DNA of 64,000 nt. It comes from Trissonchulus latispiculum. Its lineage: Eukaryota; Nematoda; Enoplea; Enoplida; Ironidae. A model generated the notes under the pieces. It saw only the letters and a list, made by a program, of their open reading frames with translations. It searched no databases and was not told the origin of the DNA. The stretch spans positions 1 to 64,000 of the forward strand of contig JASAND010028291.1 of NCBI GenBank assembly GCA_030248195.1. The letters run 5' to 3'. Shown here piece after piece: positions 1-12,000 of this stretch; within the stretch, counting starts at the first letter, position 1; each line of letters begins with the position of its first letter. Both the position numbers and the translations under genes were made by a program.

Positions 1-85
1 ACCCCGAAAACCCCTTAGATAAAGTTTTCCGGGCGAAAAGGGGTCAACTTTGAAATTTGACCTTCGGTCGACCGTGGTTCCGGTC

Positions 86-262
86 ACCTCCTCCACAACC
101 CCAAACTCCCCCCCAATTCCACAACCCCAAACTCCACCCCCCCAACTCCACCCCCCAACTCCACAACCCCAAACTCCACCCCCCATTATTTCCTCCACAA
201 CCCCAAACACCCCCCCCCAACTCCACCTCCACAACCACCAACTCCACCCCCCCCCCCAATAA
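86..262. repeat. C-rich minisatellite
   Basis: Degenerate tandem copies of a CCACAACCCCAAACTCC-like unit, broken by poly-C runs. The open frames across it are proline/threonine-rich on one strand and glycine/tryptophan-rich on the other. This is what the repeat alone would encode, so no gene is called. Confidence 0.85.
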
Positions 263-319
263 TACACCATTTTATCACCTATTACTACTTCTATCTCCAT
301 CGCACTGTCGAGGTGTTCT

Positions 320-782
320 CAGAGTTGGAAGTGGACATTTTAAATTTGACCAGACCCGGCCCGGCCCGCTCAATAAATTAATTTGTCCACCCAGACCCGG
401 CCCGCGGTCTCAATTTCTATGCCCGGTCCAGATCCGCGGGCGGCAATATTGTGTCCAGACCCGTCCAGACAAAATATAAAGACTTACGCGACCCCGCCTG
501 CGATAGCAGCTATTATGCCCCTGCTACATAAATTGTTTTACAGTCAGCAAAGCTGTGCTAAAATTGTGTCTGCTGTTGCTAAACATTTAGTGTTGGCATT
601 CCAAAGCCATATTCTTCAAGAATATACACGACAGACTAAAATTTCGATAAATTGCAGTGTCCAGATCTACCCGAATGAGAACACAGACGTGACCAGATTT
701 GCCCGGCCGGGCATTTCCAGGTAGCAAAATGTGTCCATGTCCAGCCCGGCCCGCGGGTACCCGGAGTCCACTTCCAACTCTG
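320..782. mobile_element. hAT-like non-autonomous element (MITE) with 8-bp target duplication
   Basis: The left end reads CAGAGTTGGAAGTGGAC and the right end is its reverse complement. GGTGTTCT flanks both sides (312-319 and 783-790), a perfect 8-bp target-site duplication. CAG-starting inverted termini with 8-bp duplications are typical of the hAT superfamily. The interior has GC-rich CCCGGCCCG blocks just inside both ends and no transposase. A related, more decayed copy lies at 39550-40108. Confidence 0.85.
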
Positions 783-1069
783 GGTGTTCTGCATTTGATT
801 GGTCCTCGTCATTATTTCCTGACTCAAAACATAGTCTTGGCTGCACCGGCCGGAAGCGCTGAATTGGTTTAAAAATGTGGGACTGTTAAATTTTAATTCT
901 TTGCTGGAATTTGCTGAACACATTTAATCAGCATAGATGTTAGAGAGTACGCATTTAACTTCTAAGTAACCACCACCTCAGTGAATCATTCCGACGCTCG
1001 GTAAAATTAAGCGCACAGATAAAGCTGCTGCCTTTTGCAAACTCGTAACCAAGCCATTGCAAGTTGCAA

Positions 1070-1490
1070 CAAGAGTACATAATACATAAGAGTATGACAA
1101 GCGTCATACGCTATGCATTATGACCTCGCGACACCCTCTGCGCGCTATCGGCTTACCCCCCCCATAAATCAGACCCCCCTTGACCCCACCCCTATACATG
1201 TACGGAATCCAAACGGGGGGTCGGGGTCTATGTTAGTTAGTATACTTACATGTTAAACTTGACGGGGCCCCAATTTGTGTATGGGGTTTAAGCTTGTATG
1301 ATTTACACATCTGTGTACAAAATATACAAGCACGAGCCCGATCCCCCGTTTGGACCCCGTACATGTATTGGGGCGGGGTGAGGGGGTCTGATTTATGGGG
1401 GGGGTCAGACGGTAGCGCGCAGCGGATGTAGCGAGCTCATAATACATAGAGTATGCCAGTTGTCGTACTCTTATGTATTATGTACTCTTG
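1070..1490. mobile_element. MITE, CAAGAGTAC family, copy 1
   Basis: Terminal inverted repeats start CAAGAGTACATAATACATAA on the left and end TTATGTATTATGTACTCTTG on the right. The flanks carry the 7-bp duplication GTTGCAA (1063-1069 and 1491-1497). The inner arms contain the family-specific G/C-run segment, ACCCCCCCCATAAATCAGACC on one side and its inverse on the other, so the whole 421 bp can fold back. No transposase is present. Confidence 0.85.
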
Positions 1491-1779
1491 GTTGCAACAA
1501 ACAAACTGGAAACCCGCCTCAGACTAAATCCTCTGACAATTTAGATATAAATTTAGCTAATGATCTTGCCTTTGATACCGTCGGTAATAAAACCATTAAG
1601 CATTCAGAAAATTAGGCAATGCTGTGATATGCTAAAAACGGTTTTCACAATAGAACATTTCTGATTGTGTTAAGCAGTATTCCAGAAGCCTAGAAACGTA
1701 AAACTGTCATATGTTTGTGTTGCTGAGACTATTGCATTCAGTAAGCTCATTTGCATTGCGTAAGTTCAGTTCATTACAG

Positions 1780-2026
1780 AATATGTGTTAACGGTAGCGG
1801 AGTCGAGGAAACATTCATTTGATTTACAAGATTTTTTACAGGTGCACGTAACAGGCATTCTTACGAGTTCATCACCTGTAGCAAGACTATGGGGAATGAT
1901 TGTCATAATTCCGGTTATTACAGCAGCAATTTGGTACTCATCTATCTTAATATCTTCCTTTATGCGACATCCAACTGCAGTCACAATACAGGTCGCCATT
2001 AAAAATATTTTCGGCATTCTTAAGCA
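1780..2026 (+). CDS. DEG/ENaC TM1 exon
   Basis: The frame contains [14 protein letters not shown], aligning with the F..(S/T)..HG(I/L) pre-TM1 gating motif. The hydrophobic stretch [20 protein letters not shown] and [10 protein letters not shown] follow, the usual TM1 plus 'P-(V/T)-T' sequence. The donor GTAAGA is at 2027, leaving two bases of a codon. The acceptor may be TTACAG at 1779 or TTTACAG at 1841; the upstream one keeps the FDLQDF segment that fits the family. No upstream first exon with a start codon could be identified. Confidence 0.75.
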
Positions 2027-2961
2027 GTAAGATTAATTTCGTGACTTCACTAAGTAAGCTCCAGCAAAACACTAAAAACTTTTCTAAAAACTATGTTCAG
2101 TGCAAGTCGAAGTTGTGTATGCTGTTTAATGATCATTTAAAATTCATTCATCGTAGTTCGTTATATCCTCCTATTTGAATCTGTATCTGGCACAGGTTTT
2201 AGCTTAAAATCATTCGCATTGTTGACGAAAACATTTGTTGCTACCGTAATATTCTTGCTGAACCGCAAAGTAAACCTGAAATTATTGAAAATTAAGGTAC
2301 CGCTAATAAAAGAATTGTAGTGTTATGTTTAGTTAGAACAGCACATGCCTTTTCCTGCTGTGACGGTATGTGATTACAATCCTTACATTAAAGCCAAAAC
2401 TCCTTGGTTAAGCTCTATAGTTGATCTGGTAAGATAACTAAGATTTAATAATTATTCTTACTTTGTGCAAGTATACTGTAATATTTAACATAGTATAGCA
2501 ATGTGAGTGCATGTGTGTGTTTGCGCGTGTGTGTGTGCGTGTGTGTGTGCGCGCGTGAGTGCGTGTGTGTGTGTTTGCGCGCGTGTGTGTGCGTCTGTTT
2601 GCCCGCATGTGTGTGCGTGTGTGTGTGTGCGCGCGCAAGTGCGTGTGTGCGTTTGCGCGCGTGTGCGTGTGTGCGCGCGCGTGAGTGCGTATGTGTGTGC
2701 GTGTGTGTGTTTGTGTGTGTGCGCGCGTGTGAGTGCGTGCGCGTGAGTGCGTGTGTGTGTGCGTGTGTGTGCGCGCGTGTGTGTGCGCGAGTGAGTGCGT
2801 GTGTGTGCGTGTGTGTGTTTGCGCTCGTGTGTGTGCGTGTGTTTGCGCGCATGTGTGTGCGTGTGTGTGTGCGCGTGAGTGCGTGTGTATGCGGGTGTGC
2901 GTTTGCGCGCGCGTGTGTGCGCGCGCGTGAGTGCGTGTGTGTGTGTGCGCGTGTGTGTGTT

Positions 2962-3009
<48 letters not shown>

Positions 3010-6000
3010 TGAGTGCGTGTGTCTGCGTATGTGTGTGTTTAAGCGTGTGTGTGTGCGTGTGTTTGCGCGCATGTGTGTGCGTGTGTGTGTGCGTGTGTGT
3101 GTGCGTGTGTGTGCGCGCGCGTGAGTGTGTGCGTGTGTGTGTGGTTATGATAGCAACCGCCAAGGTGAGTTTTGTCAAAAAACTGTATTGATTACTTCTT
3201 CTTTGAATTTAGTTCTATGAACTAGTGGTGTCATTTACTGTGATTTAGAGTAATCTTGTGATTTTACTGATCCTTTAAATCGTCGTCAGTATAATTAGGC
3301 GGAGACCTGAGACTCCTATAGAAATTGTGGTTGCTGCTGTTCTCAATCTTGAAATTCATATTTGTTCGTTTCAGAAAGGTATCAGCTTGGCAGCTCTAAC
3401 TGATGGAAAAATCATAAACTACATTCCCAAGGAAGGAATCAATGCGAAGGAAAAAGAGCATGGTACTGATTATTTGATTCGCCCTTTGGCACAGGTTTTT
3501 TAGTGCTGATGTATTGCTTTATTACCAGTGTACTGTATTATGTTATACCTATGCTGCGCAAGAGTGCATAAGAAGTGCATAAAAAATTCATAAAAGCTCA
3601 GAACAGACTATTGAAGCATCCCAAAAGCATGCTTCATAACCATGCAGTTAACTAATACATTAGTAAGGTAAGGTAAGGTAAGCTAAAGCAGGTAAGCTAA
3701 CGCCCGACACAAAAATATGTGTAGAAAATTTTTATCACTTATACTGCATTTAATATTCATCAGAGACCCATAACATATATTTTCAGAAACCTCGCGCTGA
3801 GAGAAAAACGTTCATATAGTTTAAAATTGTGAAAACTTTAAAAATTCAAAATAACGGCCAATCTGGGGTTATCTCTGGAATATGCATGCTAGAAATTTTT
3901 TTTCAGCAAACTTTTTTCATCGGACAACACGCGGGATGGCACAAGAACGAAGAAATTCGGTTAAGATTTGAACATTTCATTAACATTTTCGATTTTCAAA
4001 AAGCTTTCACTTTGCAGCTTTTCAAGTTTGACAAGCTACTCCTCGCTAGATACTTGTTTCAAGGTTATTCGTTTTCATTTTCGGGACCGCTTATGTTTCT
4101 GCTTCTGCGTTAACTAACGTAAAAGTGGAAAAATAGCTTTTATCCCAAAATTTCAAGATGCCGCTATCAAAAAATTGCATGTAGATGGTCACATTTAATA
4201 TGCCATCTTTGGTGAATCGAACGATGTAAAAATGTTTCCGGTACCACGCATATTGCATGCGGAATAAATTTTCAAAGATTTGCATTTATTTCAATAGGGT
4301 TTTGGGCGGACTTGATATTTGTTTCATGAAGACATTGATACCTCCAATTACTGTTGAAATAAGGGCAAATCTTTGAAAATGTATATCACTCACAGTATGC
4401 GTCGTAGCGCTAACATTCTGACATTGTTGGATTTACCAAAGATGGGATTTTAGCGTGACTCATCTACAGTCAATTTTTTCGATGCCAGAATATTGAAATT
4501 TTTGGGTCAAAAAAGTGACAGTTTTTCGAAAAGTCAACTTTCAAATTTGGAAAAAGCTCTACTATATAAATGCCGATGCAAACGAAAGACTTTCTATCAA
4601 GTGCGAACAATAGCTTGACAAGAACGAAACGGCGGCAAAGGTCAATGGATTTTGAACAATAAAAAGTGCTAAAAAATTTCAAACCCTGATCAATTTTTGT
4701 TCTTGTGTCATTTTGCGTATTTTAAGGTGGTGGTATCGTTTACCGTATTTTAAAGGCTAACTTTATAACAAATAATCCCAATGACCTGAAATATCACTTG
4801 ATGACCTTACTAGTGTTCCCAATCATGCTGATAAAGCTTTTAATCGTGTATGGAAATTTTTAATTTGACCAAAATTCAATATTTGACGAAAAAGGGTGAT
4901 AACGAGTTTTTCAATTTTTTAGTAGTTTTCGAATTTTTTACCATTATTAATATAAGTGGACACAATCCAGACTAGAAACTGAAAAAATTTAAAAAATTGA
5001 ATTTATTAAATTTTTAAGCTCGAACCAAACTAATTTCGGTGAGCGGACATCGTGCTGTTCTGCTCCGCCGAAAATCTAAATTTACAAGAAAATGGAATTT
5101 TTCTTTTAATGTCACTCATTGATGCATATTTAATAATTGTGGATAACTGGCAAATTAAAATTATCCATAATAGCAACAAGGAGACTTATTCTGCGCGTGG
5201 AGAGTGCGGGGGGGGGAGTAAATTACGAAGGGGGAATAGAAATAAAATAACGTTATTCGCCCCCCCCCCACAACTTCCAAAGTGTCCGTAAACATTTATG
5301 CAAGTAAATAACTCCGCCCCACTCATTTTCTTCCTCCCCCAAACCAGTCTGTTTCACTATTTTACGATAACAAAATCATCAATCCTTTTTGGTCACTGCT
5401 GCGCGTTTGAAATGGCAAGCCAGCACTTAGCTAAGCAACGATTATGTTGACTGTTAAATAGTGAAGGAATTTTATGTTTTAAACAAGGTTTTCTCACCTT
5501 TCGAGTAATATTGTGTATTCAAATTTGACGTACGAATTGACCAAAACCTATTGCAGGGTCATTTTTCCTAGTTTTCCGTTTGAATCAAGAACAACTGAGA
5601 TATCGCTTGTTGAATTTTGAAAAATGGCGTCAGTATGCGTTTTTGGTAGTTTTCTTTCGACATGCTAAACAGTAACTAAAATGCTGAGAAATGACCCTCG
5701 GCAAGATATTTCTGTCTTCGCATACGAAAGTTCAGCTCTCTAACTTAATTTAATCGAAAGTAATCCTTGTTCAAAATTTCATTTTAATTTTTTCAAATTG
5801 TGAGCTACCGCCCAATAATAAAAGCTACATTTTGTAAGAATATGCAAGTTTTTGGTTATTTAATGCTTTAAAGAGATCAAATATATAGGTTGCCATTACA
5901 AATTTTTCAGTCTACACCGGTGCGGTAAACGATACCACCACCTTAAGAAAGAAATTTTTAGTATGTATATTCCAGAATAACCAGGAAAACCTTACTTTGA

Positions 6001-9000
6001 TGTTATTGACTTTTTTCAAAATTTTAGGATTTTCAAACATTTTTTCTCATCGCAAGCATTCTGAAAAGATGTTGTGGATCTCTAATGAATATTACATGCA
6101 GTATAAGTGATCAGATACAGATATCAGATAGTTTCTACATACATTTTTGTGTCAGCCTCTAGTAATTGTAGTTTCTCCAATGCTCCGTTTAACACATATA
6201 CCCAAGAAATTCATGTGAGACCACATTGACCTTAATTTGCTTTTTCGTGGAGCATTTCACTTCATAGTGTTAGTCTTTGATTTAATCAACTCACTATTTA
6301 CACAACTTATTTTTAAAATGAAATATGACTTAAGTCTATTGTTCCTGACCTGCTGTTTCTAAACTATCTGAACACTTATCAAAAGTTGTCACTTACGCAG
6401 ACACACACCGCTATTTTAAAATACGGAGAATAAGCAATGATTGTGACGTTACATAAGGTCTCATAAACAAGGTATCACTTTGCAGTTCACGTGTTCTATA
6501 AAATATTATGTGTTGAACTCAGCGTAGAATGAACACTGTTTCCCTTTTGGCTAACCTAATACCAAAGCTTGAATGTGACTTTGCTTTTCTGTAGTGGAAC
6601 GGTTTTGTCAAACTGTACATCGGCGTCTTGATTGTCCGGAGTCTTGGATTGCTGGAGATAGAGCGTGCTATTTACTGCTAAATGAGACAATGAAGAGTCA
6701 AGTGCGATCTGAAATAATGAAAAATGATGGAAAAGGAACGATTAACGCTAAAGATGCTGAAGACCTATGCCAAAGTGTTCATGCAGATTCACATTTACCT
6801 ATTTTCGTGGACAATCATCAATTATATGATTTTGATAATTGCATTCTGTAAGCGTCACAAAAGCAATTTCTTGATCCCATCTGTTGACAACTTGCTTTTG
6901 CATTTTGAACTGGGTCTTCACTTTAAGCGGAAAATCAAGCAAACTTAGAGTCAATTAGACAACTTATGCTGAGTCTGTTTTTAATATTTTTTTCTTTGGA
7001 ACGTCTCTTCGATAAACCAAAGGGACTTCTAACAAACTGGTTCAAATGAAAATGAGGTATCTTGTTTCCCCCTCCAAGAAACAGCAGAGACTTCTGGTCC
7101 AAATGGTGAATATGCTCGCTGCAACACACCCCATTTTTGCTTTTTTTGTAGAAAGCTAGGTATGGTTAGTCAACAACTACACTTAACTTATGCAAAATAT
7201 GCTAGCTTGATTTTTGTCATACCCCGAAAAAGAGCAACAAACAGCCGCTCACTGTTGCTTAAGGTGGTGATTCCCTTTGGTTACATAAAGTTTGCACCAT
7301 TATTACTCATTCATTACTTGGAGTTAAGAAGCCATTCTTATATCAAAATGTAGCTTGACATTTTCTCTTTTTAATGCGTGGCACGAAACTAATGTTTGCC
7401 TTTTAAAATATTTTTAACACATTTTAGAAGAAGTATAATTTTCCAAAATTTTTGCAAGCTCAAGTAAATTTTTTCGCGAGACATCGGTTATATCATTCGA
7501 TACCTCCATTAAATAGCTGGAGACGATTTTTTATTTATTGTGAAATCGCTCTTCGTTACAGAGAAATAAGCTGAAATGCGTGCGTAATCTGTATTTTGCC
7601 TACTTTTTCCAAATTTGTCAAGCGATTACTTTAGCTAGAAAGCAGCAATCGGGGCAACTAAAAAATCGTCCCTGGGTATATTTGTGCAGAACACATTTGT
7701 TCAGTAGCAGCCCTCCAGCTTGCATGGTGAATGCTCCACAATCTTTGGAAAAAAATTGGTCGTGTTTTTGCAAAAACTACATTTTTATGATAGCAGCCTA
7801 CAGGATAGCAGTTGGAAGACGATCATGCGTCGGATAATTTGTCATGTGAGACCTTCAGATCGACGCCCTTAGTTTGATTTTACGGCTTGCGTAGTTCAAG
7901 AAATGTTGGATTATTTGATTTCTGCAAAAATGACAAGTTTCCGACGCCAAAACAAGAACATTGGCTATATCTCACGGTAGAAAAAAGCTAGAAACTTGCT
8001 TCAAAAAGCAAAAATGTGAAGCTCAATGAGATCTTTCGAATGAATATAGTCATAGCTGTATAGCCGGTACCAAACGTTCAGAAATTGGGAAAAACTACTC
8101 TGACCGGAAATCTCGAATTTTTGAAGCGGAATTGCGCGGAGGGTGTTAGAACGCTAAAAGAACTTATTTCAGAAAGTTTCATCAAATTTCATCTTGGTTT
8201 AATACGCCGCCAAATAACAATATGTGCCCAAAAGGAATCACCACCTTAAAAGATAAGCGTAAGTCTGGAACTTAAACCAATTTTTCTAAATTTACATTGG
8301 CCCGCGATAGGAATATATTGTTTGTTTGAAATTGCTATATACAAATGTGATTCGATAAACATCGAAATACTCGCTCGTACGACCTGGAAATAACAAACCT
8401 AATTAAACAAATACAAAACAAATTAACACAAGGAAAGGGGACCACATGCAATCATTGATGGTGTTGTCCTAAACTTCAGAAAATAGCCCAACAGTGTTTC
8501 CATAAAATCTTTTTCCTGGTCAACAAAAACAAAGGTTAATAATAAGTTTAGCTTTTGTTTAAGAAATACTACGTTGTGAATTTACGCAATGTTTCAATTT
8601 TCAGAAAGGCAGTTGTTACACATCCGCTGGTCGACGTTTTCTATTCAGGAAAATCCAATACTATGACATCGTCTCAGACATGCAAATATTCTCAGTCATG
8701 CAATAATCACATTTACAGAGCGCAATGGAATGCCAGTTGCATTATACGGTAACGCTGATTAACGAAACCCTGAAATGAGCTGTTTTAATGTTTGAACTAC
8801 TGTGTTTCTGCAAGAAAGTAAGATGTGCATTTTAGAAAGAGCAAATTACATAAGGGGCTTCTTTAACCAAATAATTTGTTTTTATTGTAGAAAGTCCTAA
8901 GAAATAGAAATAGGCTGTGTCTACTGTTCCTGGCACTGTCGCGTGCAATCAGAATTTAAGAGTTTAGTCAACCCTAAAAATAATTCATTGTTCACCAATG

Positions 9001-12000
9001 TAGCATATCTTTCAAAAACCATAATATTCTAGTTTAACTTGCATGGACTATCTTGCTTTGTTTGCGCTGTTATGAAAATTATCCTGACCGTATTTAATAG
9101 AGAGACTGACTTCAGCTATTTCGTGTTTATTATTAACGAGTGAATATTTGATAAACTAAATCTTAGTCAGCAGGCAGCTGAATTTAAAATTTGTAGTAAT
9201 GTTTTTGTGTGAACAAGGCTATGGCCTTAAAATCGCGTGATGATGGTCGTGTGATCGTAGAATCTCAATTCCCAACAGTTGAAATTTTTTCGTAGGGCAC
9301 GTGCGAAGATGGCAGTTTACACATTTGGGAGTTTTCGCGTAGTCAATTCTCCGCAAATCCCGTTCTGATTTTCGTTAACAATTTTCCTTTAGAAATCGAG
9401 GACACATCCACATTCGGGCAAAGGAGGGGGAAGAGTAAGTCCAACCTTATCGGCGAAGTCTCCCAAAAGGGATATACCAAAATTTCTGTCAGAAGGAGTA
9501 TGATAAGTAAGTAAGTAAGTCGGCTACAAGCGGTCAGAAATTGCTTAAATAATAACGTCAGTAGTCAATTTACCAAGAAGTTTCAGCTTTGCCGAATGTT
9601 TTTCTGTTCCAAAGTTTTCTTTTCCAAAGTCGCTATTTTTCCTAAAACAGCCAAAAACGTTGTTTTCGTTAAAAATAGCTGTTTTCAGATAAAAAATTCC
9701 GAAAACCGGGGTAAAATAGAATAAACTTTGATTATAAAATTGCACTGAAGTTTGTACTCCCGTTTAAGAATGGACACAGGTTTGTAAAAAAAGCTGGTTT
9801 TTTTACTTGGCTGATAGCGGACTAATCTGTTCGATAATAGAATATACCATTCTGTTCTGCACCGGTGAGCCAACTTCAGGCCTTACTGACGCGTTTTAGG
9901 TATATTGAATTTTCTCTTGGCATGCCGCTGGAATTGAATTTCACAACGTGCTTACAGTCATCCAAAATGATATCAATGGGAACTGCGAGCACTATTACGT
10001 GTTCCATGCCATACAATACTGTCGAAATAATTTGCCAAATTCACAATGACCCTCAAAGCATTTGCGTGTCAAGTGGTAATATACTTAAATTCAGCTTATA
10101 TATGGCTATCAATTATGCAAATTCGATTGTGTCCGTTGTCGAAATAATTATTCGATGTCCTGTATGTTTTAAGTTGATTGATATTGTATGGTTGCCGTTT
10201 GTTACATAAAATATTTTATATTGTCCAAGGTTTAAAATTGAAATGAACCTTTAAAAATTGAAAATATCCAGTGATTGTTATGAATGGAAAAATTACCGCA
10301 ACGTAGGCGCTCACAAATCAAACCTCCTTAAATCACCCGAACACCTCCACTAGACTTCTGATGTTTTTTGGCGACTTATTGTTGTTACTGGCTGTATATG
10401 TCCCCAAGCCTATAATTCATATACCAATGAAACCAAGGAAATACGTGTGGCCTCGTATGAAGAAGGGATGGCCTGGTATTAAAGATGGAAATCGATTGCA
10501 AAAATTTTATAGAAAAAGCACAATATACTGCACAAATGTTCAGTTCTTCGAAAATTTTTCTTCCGAAATATATTGGCTACAAAGCATTGCTTTGTACCTT
10601 CACCTCCATAATGATTAGAACTTGGCGAGTATATCATTAAATCCGGGGACATGCTGAATTTCCAAACTGTCTAAACTCCTTCATAAAGATATTTTCTACT
10701 TTCTGGATACTTTTGATATTCTGAATAAAATAATAGATGACATAATTTGTTCCATTTTCAGAGAATGAAACAACGTATGTCTTCAGAAAGCACAACGCTG
10801 AGTATGTGGATAGATTAATGCATGGTGAATTTTCTGTTCAGTTAGTGTTGGAAGCAATAGCGTCTTTTGCGCCACAGCACATGGATAAAACTTTATATAA
10901 ATTTATGGGGGTAAGTAAATTTTGCTTTTGCTTCAAATTTTAAATACGTAATTAACAAGTGACAGTATACATGAAATGACATGAATGCGTGGATACATGA
11001 ATAGTATAGAAACGGTTTAAGCTCATAGAAATTCCTAAAATTCCATTCAGTCTATTTTGTGACCGCCGTTTGCTGAGATTGAAATAGAATGACGGATCAG
11101 ATTGATATGACCTTTTCGACGATTCGACAAATAATGTAGAAAATTCTGACTTAATTTTATTTAAATGCTAATTTTTTTGTCACATATATTTTTGTTTTCA
11201 TTGGTTAGGTATCTAAACCTTCACACTTTCACCTGGGAGGTCCGATCCCCGCAAAAACTGGAAGTTCGGTACAACGGCTAGAATATTCAATGTAAAGGAG
11301 CAAGGGACAAGCCAGAAAGGCAAATTAAATAGGGAACTAACACAGATTTTAGCTAACAATTCTGAAAGAAACTTATGGGAAATCTCTAAATGTTTACAAT
11401 AATCTCTAAGCCAGCATTTGATGAAACTTACGCTAAACTGTAAAGTTACTTCTGACATTTGATGATGATGTTTTTATTTTTTGGTAACTTCCGCCCCCTC
11501 ATATTTTCGAATAGGTACAAGAGCATGCAAAACTAGTCCAATATCGGTACAGAACCCTGCAAGAATCAGGGTCCTTGTTAATGTATGTACACCTTTCGAA
11601 ACTTTGCTATTTTCTGTTTGCAGTACCATCATTCATTCATTCATTCATTCACAAATATCGCTAATTTCTCCGATTTCGTGTATCATGCTTAACGCGTAGA
11701 CGTTCCATGAATTGAGCTACAAGTGCTTCAGTGGAATGAGCTTTAGCCAAAATTCTAATCAGATGTGTACCAACTAGGAACTTCACCTACGACCACGTGT
11801 AGCTGTATATTCAACGAAGGGTGATCACTTCAGTTCAAATGTGAAGTTAAATTTGCAAAATAGTAGATTTTTGATTTAATAATCAGTTTGTATGGAGTAT
11901 GGACTCCTTCGTGTTGAAATTTCCTCAGGAATAAAAGATGGAAAATACCAGTTTATCATTGTTAGCTGCCATTGTTTTAACTGGAAGTACCTAGAGAGAC

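Noticed and set aside
2438..3178. Very long His/Thr-rich and Cys/Val-rich open frames
   Set aside because: They come from the (GT/GC)n microsatellite, are open in several frames at once and have no splice or start context.
3660..3700. GTAAGGTAAGGTAAGG run as a cluster of splice donors
   Set aside because: A short tandem repeat; no open exon precedes it.
7580..7837. 85-codon open frame as a possible transposase or channel exon
   Set aside because: It lies wholly inside the TTAA-flanked element and shows no transposase motif or phase match to the channel exons.
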